Shown one piece after another: positions 48,808 to 57,618 of a DNA stretch of 64,000 nucleotides (positions within the stretch are counted from its first letter, which is position 1; every line of letters begins with the position of its first letter). Under the pieces are notes generated by a model. That model saw only the letters and a list, made by a program, of their open reading frames with translations. It was not told where the DNA came from and made no database searches. Origin of the DNA: Quadrisphaera sp. RL12-1S (GTDB lineage Bacteria; Actinomycetota; Actinomycetes; Actinomycetales; Quadrisphaeraceae); the NCBI RefSeq assembly GCF_014270065.1, contig NZ_JACNME010000017.1, forward strand, positions 1-64,000, in the 5' to 3' direction. Made by a program: the position numbers and the translations under genes.

Positions 48808-50040
48808 TCATCGTCTCCCGCGCTCGAGGAGCATGCACCGCACGACGTCCCCGGGCTCCACGGACGTGGTGTCCTCGCCGGTGACGGCCAGGGCGTTGGC
48901 CCCGGCCAGCCCGAAGACGAGGTGGGAGCCGGGGCCGCTGGCGGGGCGGACCCGGGGGCGGCCGTCGTCGTCGGTGGTGACGACGGCGCGGGTGAACTGG
49001 CGCTTGCCGGGCGGGCTCGACCAGCCCTGCGTGGCGGTGGCCACGACGGCCGGCCGGTGCAGCTCCGCCTCGCCGAGCATCCGGCGCAGCGCCGGCCGCA
49101 CGAACACCTCGAAGGAGACGTAGGCGCTGACGGGGTTGCCGGGCAGGGTGAAGATCGGCACGCTGCGCCCGCCGCGGGTCAGCACGCCCAGGCCCTGCGG
49201 CATGCCGGGCTGCATGGCCACCCTGGTGAACTCCACGGTGCCGAGGCGGCTCAGCACCTCCTTGACCACGTCGTAGGCGCCGGCGCTGACGCCGCCGGAG
49301 GTGACGATGACGTCGGAGCCCTCGAGCTGGCCCTCCAGCACGGACAGGAGGCGCTGGGGGTCGTCGTCGACGATGCCCACGCGGGTGGCGCGCGCGCCGA
49401 CGTCCAGGGCGGCCGCGGTCAGCGCGGTGGAGTTGGCGTCCACCACCTGCCCGAACCCCGCGGGACGGCCCGGGTCCACCAGCTCGCTGCCGGTGCTCAG
49501 CACCGACACCCGCGGCGCGGGCAGCACGCGGGCGCGCTCGCGCCCGACGGCCGCGAGCAGCGCGACGTGGCGCACCGACAGCCGCGTGCCCGCCGCCACC
49601 AGGGTGGTGCCGGGCCGGACGTCCTCCCCGGCGCGGCGCACGTGCAGGCCCTCGGGCACCGCGCGGCGCACGAGCACCGTGGCCACGCCGCCGTCGGTGT
49701 CCTCGACGGGCACCACGGCGGTGGCCCCGGGGGGCACCGGGGCGCCGGTCATGATGCGCGCGGCGGCGCCGGCCGCCAGGGGCGCGACCTCGCGCACCCC
49801 TGCCGGCAGGTCGGCCACCACGGGCAGGGAGACGGGTGCGTCAGCGCGCGCCGTGGCGACGTCGGCGTGCCGGACGGCGTACCCGTCCATGGCGGAGCCG
49901 TCGAAGGCGGGCAGCGAGGAGGTCGCGACGACGTCCTCGGCGAGCACGCAGTCGACGGCGTCCAGGAGCGGCAGCTCGACGGGGGCGAGGGGGGAGACAG
50001 CAGCCAGGCAGGCGGCCAGGTGCTCCTCGACCGAGCGCAC
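48808..50040 (-). CDS. moeA: Molybdopterin molybdenumtransferase MoeA (Glp)
   Basis: A 410-residue enzyme that inserts molybdate into adenylated molybdopterin. It has SLPAFDGSAMDGYAV (about 42-56), RIMTGAPVPPGA, VDANSTAL, VTSGGVSAGAYDVV and FTLPGNPVSAYVSFEVF, all MoeA signatures. Length is usual. The start appears to be GTG at 50040. Six bases from the galU stop, so probably cotranscribed with galU, an arrangement common in actinobacteria. No molybdenum-cofactor riboswitch is evident upstream. Confidence 0.95.
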   Translation of the reverse strand: MRSVEEHLAACLAAVSPLAPVELPLLDAVDCVLAEDVVATSSLPAFDGSAMDGYAVRHADVATARADAPVSLPVVADLPAGVREVAPLAAGAAARIMTGAPVPPGATAVVPVEDTDGGVATVLVRRAVPEGLHVRRAGEDVRPGTTLVAAGTRLSVRHVALLAAVGRERARVLPAPRVSVLSTGSELVDPGRPAGFGQVVDANSTALTAAALDVGARATRVGIVDDDPQRLLSVLEGQLEGSDVIVTSGGVSAGAYDVVKEVLSRLGTVEFTRVAMQPGMPQGLGVLTRGGRSVPIFTLPGNPVSAYVSFEVFVRPALRRMLGEAELHRPAVVATATQGWSSPPGKRQFTRAVVTTDDDGRPRVRPASGPGSHLVFGLAGANALAVTGEDTTSVEPGDVVRCMLLERGRR

Positions 50041-50046
50041 GGCTGC

Positions 50047-51009
50047 TCAGGCCCCTGCGTCGTCAGTGCTGTGGGTGGGCTGCTCGGTGTCGAAGCCCGA
50101 CGCGACCCACTCCGACAGCCAGGAGTTGAACTCCCCGCCGAGGTCCTCGCGGCCCGAGGCCAGGCGCACCACGGCCTTGAGGTAGTCGAGCTTGTCGCCG
50201 GTGTCGTAGCGGCGGCCGCGGAAGACCACGCCGCGCAGCCCGCCACCGGCCTCCGCCGGCATCCCGGCGAGGGTCTCGAGGGCGTCGGTCAGCTGGATCT
50301 CCCCGCCCTTGCCGGGAGCGGTCCTCTCGAGCACCTCGAAGGCGGCGGGGTGCAGCACGTACCGGCCGATCACCGCGAGGTTGCTGGGCGCGTCGGCCGG
50401 GTCCGGCTTCTCGACCATGCCCTTGAGGGTCACCACGTCGTCCTCGCCCTGCGTGGACGGGTCGTCGAGGAGCTCGGCGCAGCCGTACATGCCGACGTTC
50501 GCGCGCGGCACCTCCAGCAGCGCCACCACGGAGCCGCCGTGCTGCTGCTGCACCTCGACCAGCCGGGCGAGCAGCGGGTCGCGCTCGTCGATGAGGTCGT
50601 CGCCGAGGAGCACCGCGAAGGGCTCGTCGCCCACGTGCGCCTTGGCGGTGAGCACCGCGTGGCCCAGGCCCTTGGCCTGGTGCTGGCGGACGTAGTGCAC
50701 GTCGGCGAGCTCGGTGGTCTCGTGGACCAGCGCGAGCTTCTTGTCGTCGCCCTTGGCCGCGAGGTTCTGCTCGAGCTCGGGGACGACGTCGAAGTGGTCC
50801 TCCAGCGGGCGCTTCGTGCGGCCCACCACGAGCAGCACGTCGGTCAGGCCGGCGGAGACGGCCTCCTCCACGACGTACTGGATGGCCGGCTTGTCGACGA
50901 CCGGGAGCATCTCCTTGGGCGTCGACTTGGTGAAGGGCAGGAACCGCGTGCCGAGGCCGGCGGCGGGGATGACCGCCTTGCGGATCGGGCGCGTGCCAGC
51001 GGGACTCAT
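50047..51009 (-). CDS. galU: UTP-glucose-1-phosphate uridylyltransferase GalU
   Basis: A 320-residue nucleotidyltransferase that makes UDP-glucose for trehalose, glycogen-like polymers and cell-wall glycans. AVIPAAGLGTRFLPFTKSTP and KEMLPVVDKPAIQYVVEEAV are the N-terminal signatures, GDDLI carries the metal-binding Asp, VEKP and GEIQLTDALE complete the site. ATG at 51009. Divergent from the formyl-THF cyclo-ligase gene, with 47 bases between. Confidence 0.96.
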   Translation of the reverse strand: MSPAGTRPIRKAVIPAAGLGTRFLPFTKSTPKEMLPVVDKPAIQYVVEEAVSAGLTDVLLVVGRTKRPLEDHFDVVPELEQNLAAKGDDKKLALVHETTELADVHYVRQHQAKGLGHAVLTAKAHVGDEPFAVLLGDDLIDERDPLLARLVEVQQQHGGSVVALLEVPRANVGMYGCAELLDDPSTQGEDDVVTLKGMVEKPDPADAPSNLAVIGRYVLHPAAFEVLERTAPGKGGEIQLTDALETLAGMPAEAGGGLRGVVFRGRRYDTGDKLDYLKAVVRLASGREDLGGEFNSWLSEWVASGFDTEQPTHSTDDAGA

Positions 51010-51056
51010 GCTGGGAGGTTATCGGGGCGCGACGACGGGAGGCAGGATCAGCGCCC

Positions 51057-51674
51057 GTGGACGACCAGCAGCAGGGCCGCCCGGTGGAGACGGCCCCCCG
51101 GACGGCGGACGACCAGGCGCCCGGCAAGGCGGCGCTGCGCGCCGGCGTGCGCGCCGCCCGCCGAGCCCTCGACGACGACGAGCGCGCCGCGCTCGACGCG
51201 GCCCTTGCGCGCGCGGCGCTCGCCGACGGCTCCCCGCTGGCGGCGCTCGCGCCGGGCGCCGTGGTGGCCCTGTACGACTCCCGCCCCACCGAGCCGGGCA
51301 CGCGCGCGCTGCGGGCGGCGCTGGCCGCGCGGGGCGCCGTCGTCGTCCTCCCGGTGGTGGTGGGCGCGGCCCCGCTGGCGTGGGTGGTCGACGCCCCGGG
51401 CGCGCCCGCCCGTCCGGAGGGGCTGGCGGGGGCGGCGGCGGTGCTGCTGCCCGCGCTGGCCGTGGACGGCAGCGGGTCGCGCCTGGGCCAGGGCGGCGGC
51501 CACTACGACCGGACGCTGGCGCTGCTGCCGCCCGAGGGCTCCCCCGGCAGGCCGCTGCTGGCCGCGGTGGTCCGCGAGCCGGAGGTGCTGGCCGCGGGTG
51601 AGCTGCCCCGCGAGCCCCACGACGTCCGCGTCGACGCCGCCCTGACCCCCGCCGGCTGGACCGCCCTGCGCTGA
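51057..51674 (+). CDS. 5-formyltetrahydrofolate cyclo-ligase
   Basis: A 205-residue enzyme that returns 5-formyl-THF to 5,10-methenyl-THF using ATP. An N-terminal Lys/Arg region (KAALRAGVRAARRAL), YDSRPTEPGTRAL and the ATP-binding signature GSRLGQGGGHYDRTLALL (about 142-158) identify it. GTG at 51057. In many actinobacteria it sits divergent to galU and near the FmdB gene; here five genes lie between them. Gap 51675-51794 holds no gene. Confidence 0.93.
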   Translation: MDDQQQGRPVETAPRTADDQAPGKAALRAGVRAARRALDDDERAALDAALARAALADGSPLAALAPGAVVALYDSRPTEPGTRALRAALAARGAVVVLPVVVGAAPLAWVVDAPGAPARPEGLAGAAAVLLPALAVDGSGSRLGQGGGHYDRTLALLPPEGSPGRPLLAAVVREPEVLAAGELPREPHDVRVDAALTPAGWTALR

Positions 51675-51794
51675 CCTCGCGCGGCGGATGTGGGCTGATC
51701 CACGCGTCGGGAGGGCGCCGCGCCGGTACCGTGCGCCCCACCCCCACCTCGCGCGCCGCCCGGCCGCCGCCGGAACCTCGACGGGAGGCCCCGC

Positions 51795-53357
51795 ATGACG
51801 GTCGACGACCTCAACGTCGCGGTGCTCGTCGGCGCGCTGGTGCTGGTGGTGGCGGTCTTCGCGGTGCGCCTCTCGGTCGGCACCGGCACCCCGTCGCTGC
51901 TGCTGTACCTCGCCCTCGGCGTGGCGCTCGGCGAGGACGGGCTGGGCATCCAGTTCGACGACTACGACCTCACGCAGGTGCTGGGGTACGGCGCGCTGGT
52001 CATGATCCTCGCCGAGGGCGGCCTGACCACGCGGTGGGCCTCGATCCGGCAGGCGATCGCCCCGGCGGCGCTGCTGGCGACGCTCGGCACCGCGGTCTCG
52101 GTGGTGGTGGTGGGCGCCGTGGCGCACTGGGCGCTCGGCGTCGACTGGGCCACCGGGATGCTGCTCGGCGCCGTCGTCTCCTCCACCGACGCGGCAGCGG
52201 TGTTCTCGGTGCTCCGGCGCGCTCCGCTGCCGCACCGCCTGGGGGGCCTGCTCGAGGCGGAGTCGGGGTTCAACGACGCGCCCGTCGTCATCGCCGTGGT
52301 CTCCCTGACCTCCGTGCTGGGCGGGGAGTCCTCCCACGGCTGGGGCTTCCTGGTGTTCGAGGCGGGGGCCGAGCTGGTGGGCGGCGCCGCGATCGGGCTG
52401 GCGCTGGGCTGGCTGGGCGCGCTGGGCCTGCGGCGCGTGGCGCTGCCCGCCTCGGGCCTGTACCCGATCACCGTGCTGGCGGTCTGCGCGCTCGCCTACG
52501 GGCTGAGCGCCGAGGTGCACACCTCCGGCTTCATCGCCGTCTACCTCGCGGGCCTGGTGCTGGGCAACGCCGAGCTGCCGCACCGCCCCGCCACCCGCGG
52601 CTTCGCCGAGGGCGTGGGCTGGCTGGCGCAGATCGGGCTGTTCGTGCTGCTGGGGCTGCTGGTCTCGCCCTCCGACATCCCCGGGCAGGTGGTGCCCGCG
52701 CTCGTGGTGGGGTTCGCCCTGCTGCTGGTGGCGCGGCCGCTGTCGGTGCTGGTCTCGGTGTCGTGGTTCAAGGTGCCCGTCCGCGACCAGGTGCTGCTCA
52801 GCTGGGGCGGCCTGCGCGGCGCGGTGCCCATCGTGCTGGCCACGGTGCCCGCCGCGGCCGGCGTGCCCGGCACCGAGGGCGTGGTGGAGATGGTGTTCGT
52901 GCTGGTGGTGGCCTTCACCCTGGTGCAGGCGCCGACCCTGCCGTGGGTGGCGCGGCGCCTGGGCATCAGCGAGCCGGCCGTGCGGGACCTCGAGGTGGAG
53001 TCGAGCCCGCTGGAGGAGATCGGCGCCGACGTGCTGCAGGTCAAGGTGGGCCCGGGCTCGCACCTGCACGGCCTGGAGGTCTTCGAGCTGCGCCTGCCCG
53101 AGGGCGCCGAGGTCTCCCTGCTCGTGCGCGACGGCCGGGCCCGCGTCCCCACCCGCACCACCACCCTGCAGCGCGGCGACGACCTGCTGGTGGTCGCCGT
53201 CTCCGGGGTGCGCGAGCTCACCGAGGAGCGGCTGTTCGCGCTGTCCGAGCGCGGCAGGCTGGCGGGCTGGACGACGCCGGGGGCCACCCGGGTGCCGGAG
53301 CTGCGACCGGCGCCCGGCCGCGACCGTACAGTGCCGCAGCGTGACTCCCAGCGCTGA
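51795..53357 (+). CDS. K+/H+ antiporter (CPA1/CvrA type) with TrkA-C domain
   Basis: A 520-residue protein. Twelve or so helices cover 1-390 with GLTTRWASIRQAIAPAALLATLGT, VVSSTDAAAVFSVLRRAPLP (ion-binding Asp) and EAESGFNDAPVVIAV (the conserved ND of CPA1). A cytoplasmic domain follows (about 395-500) with VGPGSHLHGLEVFELRLPEGAEVSLLVRDG, an RCK_C/TrkA-C domain that binds regulatory nucleotides. It exports K+ or Na+ in exchange for H+. ATG start with GGGAGG upstream. It overlaps the XRE gene by 17 bases. Confidence 0.9.
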   Translation: MTVDDLNVAVLVGALVLVVAVFAVRLSVGTGTPSLLLYLALGVALGEDGLGIQFDDYDLTQVLGYGALVMILAEGGLTTRWASIRQAIAPAALLATLGTAVSVVVVGAVAHWALGVDWATGMLLGAVVSSTDAAAVFSVLRRAPLPHRLGGLLEAESGFNDAPVVIAVVSLTSVLGGESSHGWGFLVFEAGAELVGGAAIGLALGWLGALGLRRVALPASGLYPITVLAVCALAYGLSAEVHTSGFIAVYLAGLVLGNAELPHRPATRGFAEGVGWLAQIGLFVLLGLLVSPSDIPGQVVPALVVGFALLLVARPLSVLVSVSWFKVPVRDQVLLSWGGLRGAVPIVLATVPAAAGVPGTEGVVEMVFVLVVAFTLVQAPTLPWVARRLGISEPAVRDLEVESSPLEEIGADVLQVKVGPGSHLHGLEVFELRLPEGAEVSLLVRDGRARVPTRTTTLQRGDDLLVVAVSGVRELTEERLFALSERGRLAGWTTPGATRVPELRPAPGRDRTVPQRDSQR

Positions 53358-53949
53358 CGACGACGGCGACAGGTCCCCCGCCGGCGGCGCCGCGGACCTG
53401 GACGGGCTCGTCGCCGGCGTGGGCGCCCGGGTCCGGGCCCTGCGCTCGCAGCGGGGCCTGACGCTGTCCGAGCTGGCCGACGCGACCGGGCTGAGCGCCT
53501 CGATGGTCTCGACCGTGGAGAGGGGGCGCACCGCGCCCTCCCTGGGGACGCTGGCGCGCCTCGCGCAGGGCCTGGGCGTGAGCGTGGCGTCGCTGTTCGC
53601 GGCCGCTCCCGGCGAGGGGTCGCCCGTCCTGCGGGCGGCCGACCAGATCGTGGACACCACACCGGGCGGGCTGGTGCGCCGGCTCGCCGTCTTCCAGCCC
53701 GACAACGACGTCGAGGTCTACGTGGACGAGTACCCGCCCGGCACCAGCCACGCCGCGCGCCCCTCCCAGCACCCGGGCCAGGAGTACGGGGTGCTGCTGG
53801 AGGGGTCGCTGGAGGTCGAGCTCGGCGACGAGGTCCACCTCGTGGAGGAGGGGGACGCCGTCCACTACGAGGCCAAGCAGGCGCACCTCATCCGCAACAC
53901 CGGTGGCACCCCGGCGCGCGCCGTGTGGGTCAACGTCCGCCGCCTCTGA
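53341..53949 (+). CDS. XRE-family regulator with C-terminal cupin domain
   Basis: A 202-residue regulator. The HTH reads VRALRSQRGLTLSELADATGLSASMVSTVERG (about 32-63); the cupin domain is in 110-200 with HPGQEYGVLLEGSLEVEL and GDAVHYEAKQAHLIRNTG. Proteins of this kind sense small molecules and control neighbouring transport or catabolic genes. GTG start 17 bases before the antiporter stop. The downstream permease and hydrolase genes are likely targets. Confidence 0.9.
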   Translation: MTPSADDDGDRSPAGGAADLDGLVAGVGARVRALRSQRGLTLSELADATGLSASMVSTVERGRTAPSLGTLARLAQGLGVSVASLFAAAPGEGSPVLRAADQIVDTTPGGLVRRLAVFQPDNDVEVYVDEYPPGTSHAARPSQHPGQEYGVLLEGSLEVELGDEVHLVEEGDAVHYEAKQAHLIRNTGGTPARAVWVNVRRL

Positions 53950-53996
53950 CCCGCCCCGGCCCGCCCCGGCCCGCCCCACGCGGGCCGAGGGGAGGA

Positions 53997-54060
53997 GCCG
54001 GTAACGCCGCCGTAACCGGCGCAGGGGTCGCGGGCAACACCGGAGCAACAACCGGGTTGT
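53997..54060. promoter_or_regulatory. Inverted repeats in the leader of the NCS2 permease gene
   Basis: GCCGGT/ACCGGC (53997-54020) flanks two GTAAC words, and ACAACCGGGTTGT (54048-54060) is a perfect 13-bp palindrome next to a -10-like TAGGAAT. Good candidates for the XRE-cupin operator. Upstream 53950-53980 has 10-bp CCCGCCCCGG repeats. Confidence 0.4.
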
Positions 54061-54125
54061 AGGAATTGCACTGTCAGCGAAGTCGAACGACTCGCTCCCG
54101 CACTCCGACGACCCGAGGTGGCCCC

Positions 54126-55541
54126 ATGCCCGCCCCCGCCCCCGTGCTCTCCATCGGCCCCGAGGACCGGCTCCCCGCCGGCAGGACGGCGCTCTTCGGC
54201 GTCCAGCACCTCCTGGCCCTCACCGGCATCTTCATCTTCCCGGTGCTCCTGGGCGCCGCCCTGCACCTGCAGACCGCGCAGGTGGCCCAGATCGTCCAGG
54301 CGTGCTTCCTGCTGACGGGCGTCGTCACCCTGCTGCAGTCGAGCCGCCTGCTCCGGCTGCCCGTCGTGCAGGGCCCGACGGCGGCGTTCTTCGTGGCGCT
54401 CATGACCTCGGGCGCCACCTACGGCCTCGGCACGGCCTTCGGGTCCATGGTGGTCGCAGGCCTCGTCTTCATGGCCCTGACCGTCCCGCTCGGCAGGCTC
54501 GGGGTCTTCGGCCACGTGTCGCGCGTGGCCACGCACCCGGTGGTGTTCGGCTCCCTGTTCGTGATCATCGGCGCCCAGCTCGCCGCCATCGGGCTGCCCA
54601 ACTGGTTCGGCGTGCCCGGCACGCCCGCCTTCGGCGTCCGCAGCTTCGCCGTGGCCGCCGTCACCGCCGTGGTGGTGCTCGCCTGCCTCGTCCTGGGCCG
54701 TGAGGGCCTCGTCAAGCGGGGGGCGGTGGTCTGGGGCATCGCCGCGGGCACCGCGGTGGCCGCCGCCCTGGGCACCTGGGCCCCCGCCGCGCCGGCCGCG
54801 GTGCTGGGCGCGCCGCACCCGCCCCCCTTCGGCTTCGGGGTGGCGTGGCCCGCGGTGGTCCTCATGCTGCTGGCCTTCCTGCAGGCCGGTACCGAGTCGA
54901 TGGGCATGTACTCCCTCATCGGCGGCTGGACCGGGCAGCAGGTCTCCTTCCAGCGCGTCAACCGCGGGCTCTTCACCGAGTTCGCCGGATGCGTCGTCGG
55001 TGGTCTCTTCGGCGGCATCGGCACCACCTCCTACCCGGAGAACGCCGGCATCGTCCGCGTGACCGGCGTCGGCAGCCGGCGCGTCACGATGGCGGCCGGG
55101 GCCTTCGCCGTCGTCCTCGCCTTCGTCCCGGCCGTCAGCCTCTTCGTCGCCGGCCTGCCGGGCCCGGTGCTGGCGGCCGCGTCCACCATCCTCTTCGGGA
55201 CCATCGCCGTGGGGGGCATCCAGATGCTGGCCGACGTCGAGTGGGACGACATCAACCTCGCCGTCGCCGGCCCGTCCATCCTCGTCGCGCTCGGCGTGCA
55301 GTTCCTCCCGGCCGACGTCGCGAAGGCCGCCCCGCCCGCGCTGGCCGGGCTCGTCACCAGCCCCATGATGGTCGGCGTCGTCCTGCTGCTCGTGCTCCAC
55401 GCCCTGCTGAACCTGGGCCTGCGCCCGCTGCTCGCGAGGCGCACGCCCGAGGTGCCCGAGGTGGACACGGCGGCGGGCCCGGAGGCGGTCGTGCTGCCCA
55501 GCCAGGCCCCGCGCGCCGCTGACGAGCTGACCAGGGCCTGA
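54126..55541 (+). CDS. NCS2-family nucleobase/cation permease
   Basis: A 471-residue membrane protein with about 12-14 helices. ALFGVQHLLALTGIFIFPVLLG at the start, VVQGPTAAFFVALM, the Q/E motif in FLQAGTESMGMYSLI (about 255-269) and GIGTTSYPENAGIV (about 298-311) match the nucleobase:cation symporter 2 family that takes up uracil, xanthine, urate or relatives. ATG at 54126 with GAGGTGG upstream. Followed three bases later by the hydrolase gene. Confidence 0.88.
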   Translation: MPAPAPVLSIGPEDRLPAGRTALFGVQHLLALTGIFIFPVLLGAALHLQTAQVAQIVQACFLLTGVVTLLQSSRLLRLPVVQGPTAAFFVALMTSGATYGLGTAFGSMVVAGLVFMALTVPLGRLGVFGHVSRVATHPVVFGSLFVIIGAQLAAIGLPNWFGVPGTPAFGVRSFAVAAVTAVVVLACLVLGREGLVKRGAVVWGIAAGTAVAAALGTWAPAAPAAVLGAPHPPPFGFGVAWPAVVLMLLAFLQAGTESMGMYSLIGGWTGQQVSFQRVNRGLFTEFAGCVVGGLFGGIGTTSYPENAGIVRVTGVGSRRVTMAAGAFAVVLAFVPAVSLFVAGLPGPVLAAASTILFGTIAVGGIQMLADVEWDDINLAVAGPSILVALGVQFLPADVAKAAPPALAGLVTSPMMVGVVLLLVLHALLNLGLRPLLARRTPEVPEVDTAAGPEAVVLPSQAPRAADELTRA

Positions 55542-55544
55542 CCC

Positions 55545-56282
55545 GTGGAGGACCTGCAGCTCACGCACCGCGTCCACGGCGACCAGCGGCCGCTGGACCC
55601 GACCGGTGACTTCGCCGAGTGGCTCCAGCCCGCCGCCGCCGCCGTCGTGTCGATCGACATGCACGACGGCCACCTCTCCGAGGACCCCGGATGCCCCTGC
55701 CCGGCCCCCCGAGGGCGGGAGGTGGTGGCACCGGTCGACGCGTTCCACCGCGCGGCGCGCGCGGCCGGCGTGCCCGTGATCCACGTCCGCTCCGAGGTCC
55801 GCGCCTCCGGCGTGGACGACGTGCGCGGCGTCCCCAGCGCCTGGCGCACCACCTTCCCCCAGTGGGTGGGTCCCATCCCGGGCGCCGACCAGCACGCGCT
55901 GGCGGGGAGCCGCTGGACGAGGTTCACCACCGAGGTCCTCCCCGGTGACGAGGTGGTGACCGGCAAGAAGCGCCTGTCCGCCTTCTACCCCACCGACCTC
56001 GACTTCCTGCTGCGGCAGATGGGCGTCAGGACCGTGGTGCTGGACGGGATCATGGCCGACTGCTGCGTCCTCAACACGGCCTTCGACGCCAGCAACCTCA
56101 GCTACCGCGTCGTCGTGCTTGAGGACCTGGTCCGCGGCACCGACGCGGCGCTGGAGGCCTCGGCGCTGGCGGTGGTCTCGCTCCACCTCGGACTGGTCAC
56201 GTCCTCCTCCGACCTCGTGAGGGCCTGGTCAGCGCTGGCCCCACCCGAGCAGCGGGTCGCCCCGGTGGCGGCCGTGCGGTGA
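55545..56282 (+). CDS. Isochorismatase-like cysteine hydrolase
   Basis: A 245-residue hydrolase of the isochorismatase fold. The triad is visible: Asp in VVSIDMHDGH (about 37), Lys in TGKKRLSAF (about 143) and Cys in IMADCCVLNTAFDASNL (about 172). Relatives hydrolyse biuret, ureidoacrylate, N-carbamoylsarcosine or nicotinamide. The extra CPCPAPRG segment near 50-57 is unusual. Next to an NCS2 permease it may act on a ring-opened purine or pyrimidine, but the substrate is not fixed by sequence. GTG start; stop overlaps the MFS GTG. Confidence 0.87.
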   Translation: MEDLQLTHRVHGDQRPLDPTGDFAEWLQPAAAAVVSIDMHDGHLSEDPGCPCPAPRGREVVAPVDAFHRAARAAGVPVIHVRSEVRASGVDDVRGVPSAWRTTFPQWVGPIPGADQHALAGSRWTRFTTEVLPGDEVVTGKKRLSAFYPTDLDFLLRQMGVRTVVLDGIMADCCVLNTAFDASNLSYRVVVLEDLVRGTDAALEASALAVVSLHLGLVTSSSDLVRAWSALAPPEQRVAPVAAVR

Positions 56283-57529
56283 TCACCGGCAGCCCCGCGG
56301 CTGCTCGGACCACGAGGGACTCCCCCGCACCCCCGGTGCCGGGGGGTCCCTCGTGGCGCGCGCCGCTGACCGTCGTCGGCGTGGTCGTCGCCTCCACCGC
56401 CCTGTCCACCGCCCCCACCCCGCTGTTCCCCCTCTACGCCGCGCGCGACGGTCTGACGCCCACGGCCACGACCGCCGTCTTCGCCGTCTTCGCCGTCGGT
56501 GTGGTGGTGGGCCTGGCCGGGGCGGGCAGGTCCAGCGACCGGTGGGGCCGGCGCAGGGTGCTGCGGGCCGCGGCCCTCCTGGAGGTGGTGGCCGCCGCGG
56601 TGCTCGCCGCGGTCCCGGGCACCGCCGGCCTGGTGGCCGGACGGGTGCTCTGCGGCCTGGGCGTCGGCGTGCTGGCGTCCACGGCGTCGGTCGCGGTGCG
56701 CGAGCTGGCCGCCCGGGCCCCCGAGGTGGCGCGGCGGCGCTGGTCCGCGGCCGCAGGCGCCATGAGCATGGCCGGGCTCGGCCTCGGACCGCTCCTCGCC
56801 GGTGCGCTGGCCGAGCTGGCACCGGCACCGCTCCACCTCGTCTACGGGGTGCTCGCGGTGGCGCTCGCGGCGGCGTGGCGGGCGCTGAGGCGCCTGCCGG
56901 AGACGGCTCCGGCCGCGGGAGGAGCGCCGCCGACGCCGCCCGGCGGACCAGGTGCCGGCGGCGCGCGGCTGGGCGCGGCGCCTCTGGTCCTGGCCCTCAC
57001 GTCCTTCGCCGTGACCGGCTTCTACGGCGGCCTCACCCCCGAGGCCCTGCGCGGCGCGGGTGGCCCGGCGGGCCCGCTGGCCGCGGGTGCCGCCATCGGG
57101 TCGGTGTTCCTGGCCGGGGCGGTCGCTCCGCAGGTGGTGCCCACCGGGCGTCGCGGCGGGCGGCTGCTGGGAGCTGTGGCCGTCGCCGTGGGGACCGTCG
57201 CCTCCGCCGTGGCGCTGGCCGTGGGTGCGCCGTGGCTGCTGCTGGTCGCCGCTCCGCTGGCGGGGGCCGGCAGCGGCGTGCTGTTCGCCTCCGCGGTCGG
57301 CACGGCCGCGCGGGTTGCCCCGGCGCGCCGGGCGGCCGCGGCCAGGGCGGTGTTCCTGGCCGCGTACACGGGTCTGGCGGTGCCGGTGCTGGGGGTGGGC
57401 CTGCTGCTGGGGGTGGTGCCCCTCCGCACCGCCGTGCTCCCCCACGCCGCGCTGGTCCTCGCGCTCCTGGGGGCGGGTCTGTGGGCCGGGCGGGTCCGTG
57501 CACCGCGGGAACAGAGCGACCAGCGCTAG
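56279..57529 (+). CDS. MFS transporter
   Basis: A 416-residue protein with 12 helices. The loop GRSSDRWGRRRVLRAAALLEV (about 80-100) matches motif A of the superfamily (G-x-x-x-D-x-x-GRR), and helix 5 carries AAGAMSMAGLGLGPLLAG (motif C), typical of drug or metabolite exporters. Pro/Arg-rich N-terminus (1-30). GTG overlaps the hydrolase stop by four bases; the last member of this run. It may export products of the hydrolase or a toxic analogue. Ends just before a CIRCE element. Confidence 0.85.
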   Translation: MITGSPAAARTTRDSPAPPVPGGPSWRAPLTVVGVVVASTALSTAPTPLFPLYAARDGLTPTATTAVFAVFAVGVVVGLAGAGRSSDRWGRRRVLRAAALLEVVAAAVLAAVPGTAGLVAGRVLCGLGVGVLASTASVAVRELAARAPEVARRRWSAAAGAMSMAGLGLGPLLAGALAELAPAPLHLVYGVLAVALAAAWRALRRLPETAPAAGGAPPTPPGGPGAGGARLGAAPLVLALTSFAVTGFYGGLTPEALRGAGGPAGPLAAGAAIGSVFLAGAVAPQVVPTGRRGGRLLGAVAVAVGTVASAVALAVGAPWLLLVAAPLAGAGSGVLFASAVGTAARVAPARRAAAARAVFLAAYTGLAVPVLGVGLLLGVVPLRTAVLPHAALVLALLGAGLWAGRVRAPREQSDQR

Positions 57530-57531
57530 CA

Positions 57532-57558
57532 TTGGCACTCGGACGGTCGGAGTGCCAG
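57532..57558. promoter_or_regulatory. CIRCE element (HrcA operator) before the FmdB gene
   Basis: TTGGCACTC, nine bases, then GAGTGCCAG. The known CIRCE consensus is TTAGCACTC-N9-GAGTGCTAA; arm and spacer lengths agree exactly and seven of nine bases per arm match or are the G/C variants common in actinobacteria. It lies 60 bases before the FmdB GTG, with TAGCAT at 57527-57532 as a possible -10. Confidence 0.75.
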
Positions 57559-57618
57559 CGCCTCGCGGGGCTCGGTGCGGCGGCCGCTCGTCGTCGTCGT
57601 GAACCGAGGAGCCCCAGC

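Noticed and set aside
50041-51056. Molybdenum-cofactor or other riboswitch upstream of moeA/galU
   Set aside because: The moeA leader is six bases and the galU leader under 50 bases; no suitable structured region is present.
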